A stretch of 34,300 nt of DNA from an uncultured Pigmentiphaga sp. (GTDB lineage: Bacteria; Pseudomonadota; Gammaproteobacteria; Burkholderiales; Burkholderiaceae_B). Shown here one piece after another: positions 18,769 through 27,043 of this stretch. Both the position numbers and the translations under genes were made by a program. Under the pieces are notes generated by a model. It was given only the letters and a program-made list of their open reading frames with translations, ran no database searches and was not told where the DNA came from. The DNA is taken from contig CALAGD010000096.1 of assembly GCA_937891425.1 (NCBI GenBank), positions 1 to 34,300 on the forward strand. Direction: 5' to 3'. The number at the start of each line of letters is the position of its first letter. The first letter of the stretch is position 1.

Positions 18769-19164
18769 TTACTCTTCGCCGCCTTCTTCCTGGGCAGCCA
18801 CCGGCTCGGGACGATCGACCAGCTCCATGAAAGCCATGGGAGCGTTGTCGCCCTGACGGAAACCCATGCGCAGCACGCGGGTGTAGCCGCCATTGCGGTT
18901 CTGATAACGCGGACCCAGTTCGTTGAAAAGCTTCACGACGGCGTCGCGATCGCGCAGCCGGGCAAATGCCAGACGGCGATTGTGGACGGTCGGTTCTTTC
19001 GCCAGCGTGATGAGGGGTTCGATGACCCGACGCAGTTCCTTCGCCTTGGGCAGGGTGGTCTTGATTGCTTCGTGCTTGATCAGCGAGACCGCCATGTTGC
19101 GGAACATGGCCAAACGATGGCTGCTGGTGCGGTTGAGTTTGCGAAGGCCGTGACGATGACGCAT
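18769..19164 (-). CDS. rplQ: 50S ribosomal protein L17
   Basis: A 131-residue large-subunit protein near the exit-tunnel side of the 50S particle. It opens with MRHRHGLRKLNRTSSHRLAMFRNMAVSLIKHEAIKTTLPKAKELR, the most conserved part of L17, and ends in an acidic tail (EEGGEE). It is the last gene of the alpha operon, followed by the intrinsic terminator at 18673-18711. It lies about 240 bp from rpoA, an unusually long gap for this pair. Confidence 0.97.
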   Translation of the reverse strand: MRHRHGLRKLNRTSSHRLAMFRNMAVSLIKHEAIKTTLPKAKELRRVIEPLITLAKEPTVHNRRLAFARLRDRDAVVKLFNELGPRYQNRNGGYTRVLRMGFRQGDNAPMAFMELVDRPEPVAAQEEGGEE

Positions 19165-19406
19165 GATAGGTTCCTTGTACGTGAATCTTCGTGCGGCAGA
19201 AAGTGCCGCGCTCCAGCTCTTCTATCGGACTTCGCGCAACGCGCAAGGCCCGCGGGCCGGTAAAGCGAAGGATTGTATATCAGAAAAACAGACCGACGCC
19301 CGTCCGGCGGCCCGGGAGCATGGGCTTCGGTACGTACTGGTTGCTGCGGGCTTCCACAGCGACTGCAAAGGGCTGCCGCCGCGCGTGCTGGCGGCACCCT
19401 CGAAAC
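19165..19406 (-). other. non-coding rpoA-rplQ spacer with hairpins and a possible promoter
   Basis: No gene is visible in this 242-bp spacer. A GC-rich hairpin (GGGTGCCGCC / GGCGGCAGCCC, one bulged base, 19399-19370) lies 7 nt after the rpoA stop and is followed by TTTGC. A second perfect hairpin, GCGGCA/TGCCGC, lies at 19193-19209 near the rplQ start. Between them TGATATACAAT (around 19282-19272) resembles an extended -10 element, without a good -35. Together these suggest partial termination after rpoA and separate initiation for rplQ. Confidence 0.5.
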
Positions 19407-20396
19407 TTACGGACGCTCCAGGCCCAGAGGCGGCCAGTTCTCGAGCTTCATGCCCAACGTCAGGCCGCGCGCGGCCAGCACTTCCTTGATTTCGTTGAGC
19501 GACTTGCGACCCAGGTTCGGCGTCTTGAGAAGTTCGTTCTCGGTACGCTGGATGAGGTCGCCGATGTAATAAATGTTCTCGGCCTTCAGACAGTTGGCCG
19601 AGCGCACGGTGAGTTCGAGATCGTCGACCGGACGCAACAGGATGGGGTCGATCTGCGGAGCACCCCGGCTGGGCATGTCGGCCACTTCCGACGAGCCTTC
19701 CAGCGCCGCGAAGATGGACAGCTGGTCCATCAGAATGCGCGCCGCCTGGCGAACCGCTTCCTCGGGCGAGAGCACCCCGTTGGTTTCGATGTCGAGCACG
19801 AGCTTGTCGAGGTCGGTGCGCTGTTCAACCCGCGCACTCTCGACGGTGTAGCTGACCCGCTTCACAGGGCTGTACGAGGCATCCAGCACGATGCGACCGA
19901 TGGTACGCGTGGTGTGATCGTCGGTGTACTTGCGCATGTTGCCGGGCACATACCCGCGCCCCTTTTCCACCTTGATCTGCATCTCGAGCTTGCCACCCTC
20001 GACCAAGTTGGCAATGACGTGATCCGGATTGATAATTTCGACATCGTGCGGCAGCTCGATGTCAGCCGCTGTAACCACACCCTCGCCCGATTTCCGGAGG
20101 GTCAGCGTGACTTCATCGCGGCTGTGCAGCTTGAACACCACACCCTTCAGGTTGAGCAGCAGATCGACGACATCTTCGCGCACGCCGTCAATGGTCGAAT
20201 ACTCGTGCAGCACCCCGGTGATCTGTACTTCGGTGGGTGCAAAACCCGACATCGACGACAGCAGGATGCGGCGCAGAGCATTGCCGAGCGTATGGCCGTA
20301 ACCCCGCTCGAACGGCTCCATGATGACGCGCGCGTGATGCGGGCCGACCGACTCGACTTCAATACTGCGCGGTTTCAGAAAAGGCGCGTTTGCCAT
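19407..20396 (-). CDS. rpoA: RNA polymerase alpha subunit
   Basis: A 329-residue subunit that nucleates RNA polymerase assembly and contacts activators and UP elements. The N-terminal domain shows FERGYGHTLGNALRRILLSSMSG and, later, KGRGYVPG. The C-terminal domain (about residues 250-329) shows LTVRSANCLKAENIYYIGDLIQRTENELLKTPNLGRKSLNEIKEVLAARGL, the DNA-binding helix-hairpin region. Length matches E. coli (329). It lies in the alpha operon after rpsD, with a hairpin in the 109-bp rpsD-rpoA gap. Confidence 0.98.
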   Translation of the reverse strand: MANAPFLKPRSIEVESVGPHHARVIMEPFERGYGHTLGNALRRILLSSMSGFAPTEVQITGVLHEYSTIDGVREDVVDLLLNLKGVVFKLHSRDEVTLTLRKSGEGVVTAADIELPHDVEIINPDHVIANLVEGGKLEMQIKVEKGRGYVPGNMRKYTDDHTTRTIGRIVLDASYSPVKRVSYTVESARVEQRTDLDKLVLDIETNGVLSPEEAVRQAARILMDQLSIFAALEGSSEVADMPSRGAPQIDPILLRPVDDLELTVRSANCLKAENIYYIGDLIQRTENELLKTPNLGRKSLNEIKEVLAARGLTLGMKLENWPPLGLERP

Positions 20397-20457
20397 TTAA
20401 CACATTCCTATTCAATACCCTCGGCTCGTTACACCGATAAGGCTGATGGATGGTGAA

Positions 20458-20484
20458 CCGACAACGGCAGCGTGCAGTTGTCGG
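20458..20484 (-). other. hairpin between rpsD and rpoA
   Basis: CCGACAAC (20458-20465) and GTTGTCGG (20477-20484) form a perfect 8-bp stem with an 11-nt loop in the spacer between rpsD and rpoA. No T-run follows on either strand, so it is more likely an mRNA processing or stability element than a terminator. Confidence 0.5.
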
Positions 20485-20505
20485 CGTTAGCGCGATAATC
20501 AGAAA

Positions 20506-21129
20506 TTAACGCGAATACAACTCAACGATCATCGATTCGTTGATGTCGCGCGCCACGTCGGCGCGATCCGGAGCGTGCTTGAACACGCCTTCCAGTTTGT
20601 TGGCGTCCACCTCAACCCATTGGGGCAGGCCGATCTGGGTAGCCAGCTCGAGCGCTTCCTTGATGCGAGCCTGCTTCTTGGCTTTCTCGCGCACGGAAAC
20701 CACATCGCCCGGCTTCAGGATGATCGAAGGGATGTCAGCCGTGTGACCGTTCAGGGCAATCGCGCGGTGGTTCACCAGCTGACGCGCCTCGGCGCGGGTG
20801 GAACCGAACCCCATGCGATATACCACGTTATCCAGACGCGACTCCAGCAGCTGGATGAGCGTTTCACCCGTGTTGCCACGACGACGCTCGGCTTCCTCGA
20901 AGTAGCGGCGGAACTGCTTCTCCATCAGGCCGTACATGCGCTTGAGCTTCTGCTTCTCGCGCAGCTGCAGACCATACACCGACTGACGCGCACCGGAGGT
21001 ACGACCATGCTGGCCGGGCTTGCTGTCGAGTTTGCACTTCGAGTCGAGCGAACGACGTGCGCTCTTCAGGAACAGATCAGTACCCTCGCGACGCGAGAGT
21101 TTGCACTTGGGACCAATATAACGTGCCAC
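20506..21129 (-). CDS. rpsD: 30S ribosomal protein S4
   Basis: A 207-residue primary 16S rRNA-binding protein. It opens MARYIGPKCKLSRREGTDLFLKSARR and contains PGQHG, QLREKQKLKRMYGLMEKQFRRYF and the S4 RNA-binding domain RLDNVVYRMGFGSTRAEARQLVNHRAI, ending ESMIVELYSR. In E. coli S4 represses the alpha operon by binding the rpsM leader; whether this holds here is not visible. It starts 12 bp after rpsK. Confidence 0.98.
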   Translation of the reverse strand: MARYIGPKCKLSRREGTDLFLKSARRSLDSKCKLDSKPGQHGRTSGARQSVYGLQLREKQKLKRMYGLMEKQFRRYFEEAERRRGNTGETLIQLLESRLDNVVYRMGFGSTRAEARQLVNHRAIALNGHTADIPSIILKPGDVVSVREKAKKQARIKEALELATQIGLPQWVEVDANKLEGVFKHAPDRADVARDINESMIVELYSR

Positions 21130-21141
21130 GGTATCTACCTC

Positions 21142-21543
21142 TTAGATTCGACGACGCTTGGGCGGCCGGCAGCCGTTGTGCGGCAGCGGGGTAACGTCAG
21201 AGATGCTGACGATCTTGATACCCAGCGCGTTCAGCGCACGCACGGAAGACTCGCGGCCGGGGCCGGGGCCTTTGATGCGAACTTCGAGGTTCTTGATACC
21301 GTACTCCTGAGCGATACGGCCCGCGTTCTCGGCAGCAACCTGGGCGGCGAACGGCGTCGATTTGCGCGAACCGCGGAAACCGGCCGAACCCGACGTTGCC
21401 CACGCCAGAGTGTTGCCCTGACGATCGGTGATGGTGATGATCGTGTTGTTGAAGGAGGCGTGCACGTGGGCGATGCCGTCGGACACGTTCTTCTTGACTT
21501 TCCTGCGCGCACGCTGTGCTGCGCTGCTTTGAGCTCTTGCCAT
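21142..21543 (-). CDS. rpsK: 30S ribosomal protein S11
   Basis: A 133-residue platform protein that lines the mRNA exit region. Motifs include DGIAHVHASFNNTIITITDRQGN, WATSGSAGFRGSRKSTPFAAQVAAE, VRIKGPGPGRESSVRALNALG and the C-terminal DVTPLPHNGCRPPKRRRI, all diagnostic. It lies 14 bp after rpsM. Confidence 0.98.
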   Translation of the reverse strand: MARAQSSAAQRARRKVKKNVSDGIAHVHASFNNTIITITDRQGNTLAWATSGSAGFRGSRKSTPFAAQVAAENAGRIAQEYGIKNLEVRIKGPGPGRESSVRALNALGIKIVSISDVTPLPHNGCRPPKRRRI

Positions 21544-21557
21544 AGTTCAGTTCCTGA

Positions 21558-21923
21558 TTATTTCTTCAGCGCAACCCCAGCGCGGCGCGGACCCTTGCGG
21601 GTACGGGCGTTGGTACGAGTACGCTGACCCCGTACAGGGAGACCACGGCGGTGACGCAATCCCCGGTACGTGCCGAGATCGATGAGACGCTTGATCGAAA
21701 GCTGGACCTCACGACGCAGGTCACCTTCGATGGTGTACTGCGCGACCTGTTCACGAATCCGTTCGATTTCGGCGTCGTCCAGGTCCTTGACCTTCTTGCT
21801 ATACGGAACGCCAGCAGCGTCGCAGATCTTGCGAGCGCGGCTGCGCCCAATGCCATAGATCGCCGTCAGCCCGATCTCGGTGTGCTGATGCGGCGGGATG
21901 TTGATGCCGGCGATACGAGCCAT
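21558..21923 (-). CDS. rpsM: 30S ribosomal protein S13
   Basis: A 121-residue head protein contacting P-site tRNA and the B1 bridges. It shows MARIAGINIPPHQHTEIGLTAIYGIGRSRARKIC, DLRREVQLSIKRLIDLGTYRGLRHRRGLPVRGQRTRTNARTRKGPRR and a basic tail ending VALKK. It is first gene of the alpha group and lies 29 bp after rpmJ. Confidence 0.98.
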   Translation of the reverse strand: MARIAGINIPPHQHTEIGLTAIYGIGRSRARKICDAAGVPYSKKVKDLDDAEIERIREQVAQYTIEGDLRREVQLSIKRLIDLGTYRGLRHRRGLPVRGQRTRTNARTRKGPRRAGVALKK

Positions 21924-21952
21924 AACTATTCCTTATTTCGTCTGGTCGTGAA

Positions 21953-22066
21953 TCAACCCTGGCGCTGCTTGTGGCGAGGGTCGGAACAAATCACCCGCAC
22001 CACCCCATGGCGCTTGATGATCTTGCAATTACGGCAAATGCGCTTCACAGATGCCAAAACTTTCAT
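21953..22066 (-). CDS. rpmJ: 50S ribosomal protein L36 (zinc-binding form)
   Basis: A 37-residue protein starting MKVLASVKRICRNCKIIKRHG and ending DPRHKQRQG. The CxxC, the later Cys and the His form the C+ zinc ribbon of standard L36. It lies between infA and rpsM, the normal position in betaproteobacteria. Its short length makes it easy to miss in automatic calls. Confidence 0.97.
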   Translation of the reverse strand: MKVLASVKRICRNCKIIKRHGVVRVICSDPRHKQRQG

Positions 22067-22092
22067 GGTTGACTCCTGGTAATCCGCACGTT

Positions 22093-22311
22093 CTATTTCG
22101 ATCGAAACACGATTCGTGCGCGAGTAAGGTCGTAGGGTGTGAGTTCCACCGTGACCTTGTCGCCCGGAAGTATCCGGATGTAGTTCATTCGCATCTTGCC
22201 GGAAATATGGCCCAGCACTACATGGCCATTTTCAAGCCTGACACGAAACGTGGCGTTCGGGAGGTTTTCGATGACCTCCCCCTGCATTTGAATGACGTCG
22301 TCTTTCGCCAT
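22093..22311 (-). CDS. infA: translation initiation factor IF-1
   Basis: A 72-residue OB-fold protein that blocks the 30S A site during initiation. The sequence MAKDDVIQMQGEVIENLPNA, VLGHISGKMRMNYIRILPGDKV and SKxx-like ending RIVFRSK identify it. Its place between secY and rpmJ is typical of betaproteobacteria and unlike E. coli, where infA is elsewhere. It lies only 4 bp after secY. Confidence 0.97.
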   Translation of the reverse strand: MAKDDVIQMQGEVIENLPNATFRVRLENGHVVLGHISGKMRMNYIRILPGDKVTVELTPYDLTRARIVFRSK

Positions 22312-22315
22312 GGTT

Positions 22316-23641
22316 CTAGCGCACCGGCAAGTTCATTCCCTTGAAATTCGCTTTCTTCAACAGCGAATCGTACTGATGCGACATGATGTACGCTTGAACT
22401 TGCGCCATGAAATCCATTGTGACGACCACAATGATCAACAGCGAGGTTCCGCCGAAATAGAACGGAACATTCCAGCGCAACACCAGAAATTCTGGCAGGA
22501 GGCACACCAACGTGATGTAGATCGCGCCCGCCAGTGTGAGACGCGAAAGAATCCGGTCGATGTACCGCGCCGTCTGCTCACCAGGGCGAATGCCCGGAAT
22601 GAACGCACCGCTCTTCTTCAGGTTGTCGGCCGTTTCACGGCTGTTGAACACCAGCGCGGTATAGAAGAAGGCGAAAAAGATGATCGCCAGAGCATACAGC
22701 ACGATGTACAGCGGTTGCCCGGGAGACAACGCAGCGGCAATGTCACGCAGCCAGGTCAGGCTTTCGCCCGTGGCGAACCAGCTGGTGAGAGTTGCCGGAA
22801 AAAGAATGATGGACGACGCGAAAATGGGCGGAATCACGCCTGCCATGTTCAGCTTCAACGGCAGGTGCGAGCTTTGCCCGCCATAGATGCGATTGCCCAC
22901 CTGACGCTTCGCGTAATTCACCGTGATGCGGCGTTGGCCGCGTTCGATGAAGACCACGAACCCGGTAACCACGACCACGAGAACGGCGATGATCAGCGCC
23001 GAAAGAATGGACATGGCACCGGTGTTGACGAGTTCGAACAGCCCCGCCAACGCTGCCGGAAGACCGGCCACGATACCGGCAAAGATGATGATCGAGATGC
23101 CGTTGCCCAGCCCCCGTTCGGTAATCTGCTCGCCAAGCCACATGAGGAACATGGTGCCGGTGACGAGCGAGATGACCGTGGTGATGCGGAACAGCATGCC
23201 CGGCTCAATCACCAGCCCGGCCTGCGACTCGAGCGCCACAGAAATGCCAATGGCCTGGAAAAACGCCAGGCCCAGCGTTCCGTAGCGGGTGTACTGCGAA
23301 ATCTTGTGCCGACCGGCCTCGCCTTCCTTCTTGAGAGCTTCGAGCGAGGGAACAATGGACGTCATCAGTTGCATGATGATCGATGCCGAAATGTACGGCA
23401 TGATTCCCAGCGCGAAGATCGAGAAGCGGGACAAGGCGCCGCCCGAGAACATGTTGAACAAACCGAGTATGCCGCCCTGATTCTGCTGGAACAGCAAGGC
23501 CAGCTGCTCAGGGTTGATACCCGGCACCGGAATGTGTGTACCAAGCCGGTAGACGACCAGAGCGAGCACCAGAAAGATCAGGCGTCGCTGCAGGTCGCTG
23601 TAGCGACCACCGGCCTTGCCCAACGTATTCGCAGTAGCCAA
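22316..23641 (-). CDS. secY: preprotein translocase subunit SecY
   Basis: A 441-residue channel protein with ten transmembrane segments, the core of the SecYEG pore for protein export and membrane insertion. Recognisable are RLIFLVLALVVYRLGTHIPVPGI (TM1), SRFSIFALGIMPYISASIIMQL (plug and TM2-3 region), FFQAIGI, LVTGTMFLMWLGEQITERGLGNGIS (TM5), and the cytosolic GVIPPIFASSI and IKKSGAFIPGIRPG-like 'LKKSGAFIPGIRPGEQT' loop that touches SecA. It lies 12 bp after rplO in the spc group. Confidence 0.98.
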   Translation of the reverse strand: MATANTLGKAGGRYSDLQRRLIFLVLALVVYRLGTHIPVPGINPEQLALLFQQNQGGILGLFNMFSGGALSRFSIFALGIMPYISASIIMQLMTSIVPSLEALKKEGEAGRHKISQYTRYGTLGLAFFQAIGISVALESQAGLVIEPGMLFRITTVISLVTGTMFLMWLGEQITERGLGNGISIIIFAGIVAGLPAALAGLFELVNTGAMSILSALIIAVLVVVVTGFVVFIERGQRRITVNYAKRQVGNRIYGGQSSHLPLKLNMAGVIPPIFASSIILFPATLTSWFATGESLTWLRDIAAALSPGQPLYIVLYALAIIFFAFFYTALVFNSRETADNLKKSGAFIPGIRPGEQTARYIDRILSRLTLAGAIYITLVCLLPEFLVLRWNVPFYFGGTSLLIIVVVTMDFMAQVQAYIMSHQYDSLLKKANFKGMNLPVR

Positions 23642-23653
23642 GGTAAACCTGCC

Positions 23654-24109
23654 TTATTCGGCTGTCGCCGCGTTCAAGGTTCCGCCAGCAGCCTCGATGG
23701 CTGCCTTCGCTCCGGCCGTTGCATTGATGCCATTGAGCACCACGCGGCGCGAGAGCTCACCCGACTTGATCACCTTCACGTAACGCACGCGCTGACCGAC
23801 AACACCGGCCTGCTTCAGCACTTGCACGTCGATCTCGTCGACGGGCAGGGCCTGGAGGTCGGAGAGCCGGATCTGGGCGTACAGGTGCCCGTTGGGCGCC
23901 GTGAACCCGCGCTTCGGCAGGCGCCGATACAGCGGCATTTGACCGCCTTCGAAGCCCACCTTGTGAAAACCACCTGAGCGCGACTTCTGACCCTTGTGAC
24001 CGCGGCCGGCGGTCTTGCCCAGACCGGAACCAATGCCGCGTCCGACACGACGCCGTGCGCGCTTGGAGCCCTCAGCCGGTGAGAGCGTGTTCAGTTGAAC
24101 CTGTTCCAT
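23654..24109 (-). CDS. rplO: 50S ribosomal protein L15
   Basis: A 151-residue late-assembly protein of the 50S subunit. It begins MEQVQLNTLSPAEGSKRARRRVGRGIGSGLGKTAGRGHKGQKSRSG, the Gly/Arg/Lys-rich extension that threads through 23S rRNA, followed by FEGGQMPLYRRLPKRGF. It lies 10 bp after rpmD. Confidence 0.98.
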   Translation of the reverse strand: MEQVQLNTLSPAEGSKRARRRVGRGIGSGLGKTAGRGHKGQKSRSGGFHKVGFEGGQMPLYRRLPKRGFTAPNGHLYAQIRLSDLQALPVDEIDVQVLKQAGVVGQRVRYVKVIKSGELSRRVVLNGINATAGAKAAIEAAGGTLNAATAE

Positions 24110-24119
24110 CGCTATTCCT

Positions 24120-24308
24120 TCACGCTTCCGAGACGGTGACCAGGTAGGCCACCTTCCGGATCATGCCACGTACTTCCGGCGTGTCCTTGAGCACACGCGT
24201 GCTGTTCAGGCGACGCAGGCCCAGACCCCGCACCGTATCACGGTGTGATTTCGGAGTACCGATGGGCGAGCGCACCAGCGTGACTTTGAGTTGCTTTTCA
24301 GTCGACAT
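24120..24308 (-). CDS. rpmD: 50S ribosomal protein L30
   Basis: A 62-residue protein with KVTLVRSPIGTPKSHRDTVRGLGLRRLNSTRVLKDTPEVRGMIRKVAYLV, the bacterial short L30 type. It lies between rpsE (3 bp away) and rplO, as in most spc operons. Confidence 0.97.
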   Translation of the reverse strand: MSTEKQLKVTLVRSPIGTPKSHRDTVRGLGLRRLNSTRVLKDTPEVRGMIRKVAYLVTVSEA

Positions 24309-24311
24309 GCC

Positions 24312-24833
24312 TTACCCCAGTATCTCTTCAACGGTCTTGCCGCGCTTGGCAGCAACTTCCGCTGGCGTAGTGCATGCACGCAAACCGTTAAGAGTAGCAC
24401 GCACCAAGTTGTACGGGTTGGTGGAACCGAAGCTTTTTGCCACGACGTTGCGTACACCCATCACGTCGAAAATGGCGCGCATCGGACCACCCGCGATAAC
24501 CCCTGTACCTTCGGGAGCGGGCGAGATCATCACTTCGGAAGCGCCATGCTTGCCCACGACCGTGTGATACAGCGTGCCGTCTTTGAGGGGCACCTTGAAA
24601 AGGTTGCGACGCGCCTGCTCCATGGCCTTCTGAACCGCCACGGGCACTTCGCGTGCCTTTCCCTTGCCCATGCCAACACGGCCATCGCCGTCGCCAACCA
24701 CGCTCAGAGCGGCGAAGCTCATGGTACGACCGCCCTTCACGACCTTGCTGACGCGGTTGACCGCGATCATGCGTTCGCGCAGACCGTCTTCGCGATCCTC
24801 GGCGCTGCTCGTTCTGCCTTGCATCTTGGCCAT
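24312..24833 (-). CDS. rpsE: 30S ribosomal protein S5
   Basis: A 173-residue protein near the mRNA entry channel, important for decoding fidelity. It shows LRERMIAVNRVSKVVKGGRTMSFAALSVVGDGDGRVGMGKGKAREVPVAVQKAMEQAR (the dsRNA-binding-like N domain) and later GTGVIAGGPMRAIFDVMGVRNVVAKSFGSTNPYNLVRAT. The start MAKMQGRT at 24833 is preferred because GAGG lies 7 nt upstream; the longer frame overlaps rplR. Confidence 0.97.
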   Translation of the reverse strand: MAKMQGRTSSAEDREDGLRERMIAVNRVSKVVKGGRTMSFAALSVVGDGDGRVGMGKGKAREVPVAVQKAMEQARRNLFKVPLKDGTLYHTVVGKHGASEVMISPAPEGTGVIAGGPMRAIFDVMGVRNVVAKSFGSTNPYNLVRATLNGLRACTTPAEVAAKRGKTVEEILG

Positions 24834-24846
24834 TGTGATCCTCGTC

Positions 24847-25212
24847 TTAGAACTGCAGACCGGCTTCACGCGCGGCTTCCGCCAGCGCCTTCACCCGACC
24901 GTGATAGCGAAAACCGGAACGATCGAACGCCACCTTCTCGATGCCAGCGGCACGGGCCTTCTCGGCGATGCGCTTGCCAACCAGGGCAGCCGCGGCGACG
25001 TTGCCACCGCGTCCGGACTGGGTGGCGAGTTGCTGACGCATCTCGGGTTCCAGGGTGGAAGCGCTGACCAGTACACGGTCGCCTTCCGGTCCGATGATGT
25101 TTGCGTAAATGTGCTGATTCGAGCGGAAAACGCACAGCCGATGAACGCGCTGTTCCGCGATCTTGCGGCGCGTGGCCAACGCACGACGCAAACGGGATTG
25201 TTTCTTGTCCAT
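24847..25212 (-). CDS. rplR: 50S ribosomal protein L18
   Basis: A 121-residue 5S rRNA-binding protein. It starts MDKKQSRLRRALATRRKIAEQRVHRLCVFRSNQHIYANIIGPEG and ends FDRSGFRYHGRVKALAEAAREAGLQF, both diagnostic. It lies 14 bp after rplF and 13 bp before rpsE. Confidence 0.98.
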   Translation of the reverse strand: MDKKQSRLRRALATRRKIAEQRVHRLCVFRSNQHIYANIIGPEGDRVLVSASTLEPEMRQQLATQSGRGGNVAAAALVGKRIAEKARAAGIEKVAFDRSGFRYHGRVKALAEAAREAGLQF

Positions 25213-25226
25213 GATTCGTCCTTGCC

Positions 25227-25760
25227 CTACTTCTTCTTGGTCTCTTTGAGGATGACCTGCTCGTCGGCATAACGAACACCTTTGCCCTTGTAGGGCTCGG
25301 GCGGACGATAGCCCCGGATGACAGCGGCCACCTGACCAACGACCTGCTTATCGCTACCACGGATAACGATTTCGGTCTGGCTGGGGCATTCCACTTTGAT
25401 GCCGGGAGGCATCGGATGCACGATGTCGTGAGAAAAACCCAGTTGCAGCTTGACGGCGTTGCCCTGTGCCTGAGCGCGGAATCCAACCCCGACCAGGTTC
25501 AGCTTGCGCTCGAAACCCTTGGTAACGCCCGTGACCATGTTGGCGACCAGCGAGCGCGTGGTACCCACCATGGCGCGGGCGTGACGCGAGTCGTTCGCAG
25601 CTTCAAACACCAGCTTGTCATCCTGCTGGCTGACCTTGACGGCATCGGTCAGACGCTGCGTCAGTGTGCCCAGCGGCCCGCGCACGGTGATTTCTTCGGC
25701 ACCGAGACTGATCTCAACACCCTTGGGCAGTACGACGGGATACTTTCCAATACGTGACAT
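25227..25760 (-). CDS. rplF: 50S ribosomal protein L6
   Basis: A 177-residue protein with two tandem L6 domains near the sarcin-ricin loop. Motifs are MSRIGKYPVVLPKGVEIS, GPLGTL, TRSLVANMVTGVTKGFERKLNLVGVGFRAQ, and the C-terminal IRGYRPPEPYKGKGVRYADE. ATG 25760 is the family start; an upstream ATG at 25820 would read into rpsH and adds unrelated residues. Confidence 0.98.
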   Translation of the reverse strand: MSRIGKYPVVLPKGVEISLGAEEITVRGPLGTLTQRLTDAVKVSQQDDKLVFEAANDSRHARAMVGTTRSLVANMVTGVTKGFERKLNLVGVGFRAQAQGNAVKLQLGFSHDIVHPMPPGIKVECPSQTEIVIRGSDKQVVGQVAAVIRGYRPPEPYKGKGVRYADEQVILKETKKK

Positions 25761-25770
25761 ATGCTTCCCC

Positions 25771-26166
25771 TTAGGCCACGTAGCAGAGAACCTCGCCACC
25801 CACGCCTGCAGCGCGGGCATGGCGGTCGGTCATCACGCCACGCGAGGTGGACAGGATGGCCACACCCAGGCCGTTCATGACCTGAGGAATGGCGTCCCGG
25901 CCCTTGTAGATGCGCAAACCGGGGCGCGATACGCGCTCGATGCGCTCGATGACCGGGCGGCCAGCGTAGTACTTCAGGGCAATCTCAAGTACCGGCTTGG
26001 CACCGTTCTGATGAACGGTGAAACCTTCGATATAGCCTTCGTCCTTCAGCACCGTGGCAATGGCCACCTTGAGCTTGGAGGAGGGCATGCTGACAGTAGC
26101 CTTGGCCACTTGTTGCGCGTTGCGGATGCGCGTCAGCATATCGGCGATGGGATCGCTCATGCTCAT
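25771..26166 (-). CDS. rpsH: 30S ribosomal protein S8
   Basis: A 131-residue primary 16S rRNA-binding protein. It shows MSDPIADMLTRIRNAQ, VPSSKLK-like 'MPSSKLKVAIATVLKDEGYI', and the C-terminal GLGVAILSTSRGVMTDRHARAAGVGGEVLCYV. TAGGAG lies 7 nt before ATG 26166, so this start is favoured over ATG 26160. In E. coli S8 represses the spc operon by binding near rplE. Confidence 0.97.
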   Translation of the reverse strand: MSMSDPIADMLTRIRNAQQVAKATVSMPSSKLKVAIATVLKDEGYIEGFTVHQNGAKPVLEIALKYYAGRPVIERIERVSRPGLRIYKGRDAIPQVMNGLGVAILSTSRGVMTDRHARAAGVGGEVLCYVA

Positions 26167-26176
26167 GTGTTTTCTC

Positions 26177-26482
26177 CTACCAGCTTGCCTTGGTCATGCC
26201 CGGCACTTCGCCGCGCATCGCCATTTCACGCAGCTTGTTGCGGCTGATACCAAACTTGCGGAACACGCCACGAGGACGGCCAGTGATGGCGCAACGGTTG
26301 CGCGCGCGAGTGGGATTCGCATTTCGCGGCAGCTGCTGCAGCTTCAGGCGCGCTTCGTAGCGTTCTTCGTCGGATTTCGACGTGTCGTTGATGATTGCCT
26401 TCAAGGCGGCGCGCTTGGCAGCATACTTGGCAACCAGTTTCGCGCGCTTGCTTTCACGATTGATCAGTGCGAGTTTTGCCAC
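26177..26482 (-). CDS. rpsN: 30S ribosomal protein S14 (zinc-free form)
   Basis: A 101-residue head protein beginning MAKLALINRESKRAKLVAKYAAKRAALK and containing RNRCAITGRPRGVFRKFGISRNKLREMAMRGEVPGMTKASW. Only one Cys is present, so this is the long C- form that does not hold zinc. It lies 11 bp after rplE. Confidence 0.98.
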   Translation of the reverse strand: MAKLALINRESKRAKLVAKYAAKRAALKAIINDTSKSDEERYEARLKLQQLPRNANPTRARNRCAITGRPRGVFRKFGISRNKLREMAMRGEVPGMTKASW

Positions 26483-26493
26483 GTCAACGCCCC

Positions 26494-27033
26494 TTAATTA
26501 CGAAACGGAAACTTGAACGCATCGAGGAGCGCCCGAGCTTCTTCATCGGTACGTGCGGTGGTGGTGATGCTGATGTTCAGACCACGCAGCGCATCGATCT
26601 TGTCGTACTCGATCTCGGGGAAGATGATCTGCTCTCTTACGCCGAAGTTGAAGTTGCCGCGTCCGTCGAACGCCTTGCCCGAGATACCGCGGAAGTCGCG
26701 GACACGCGGCAGCGCGATCGAAATGAGGCGATCGAGGAATTCGTACATGCGTTGGCCACGCAGGGTGACCATGCAGCCGATCGGGTAGTTCTCACGAATC
26801 TTGAAACCGGCGATCGACTTGCGGGTGCGGGTGATGACGGCACGTTGGCCCGCGATGCGGGTGAGGTCTTCGGCAGCATGCTCGATGACCTTGCGGTCGG
26901 CCACGGCTTCGGACACACCCATGTTCAGGGTGATCTTCGTGATACGGGGCACCTGCATCACGCTCTTGTAGCCGAACTTTTCCATCAGCTCCGGCACGAT
27001 CTTGGTGCGATACAACTCTTGAAAACGAGCCAT
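26494..27033 (-). CDS. rplE: 50S ribosomal protein L5
   Basis: A 179-residue 5S rRNA-binding protein that touches P-site tRNA. It shows MARFQELYRTKIVPELMEKFGYKSVMQVPRI, GQRAVITRTRKSIAGFKIRE, IGCMVTLRGQRMYEFLDRLISIALPRVRDFRG and LNISITTTARTDEEARALLDAFKFPFRN. It lies 10 bp after rplX. Confidence 0.98.
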   Translation of the reverse strand: MARFQELYRTKIVPELMEKFGYKSVMQVPRITKITLNMGVSEAVADRKVIEHAAEDLTRIAGQRAVITRTRKSIAGFKIRENYPIGCMVTLRGQRMYEFLDRLISIALPRVRDFRGISGKAFDGRGNFNFGVREQIIFPEIEYDKIDALRGLNISITTTARTDEEARALLDAFKFPFRN

Positions 27034-27043
27034 TGATAACCCC

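Noticed and set aside
22292..23977. 561-codon plus-strand open frame opposite secY and rplO
   Set aside because: Antisense to highly conserved genes, biased His/Arg/Gln composition, no family resemblance.
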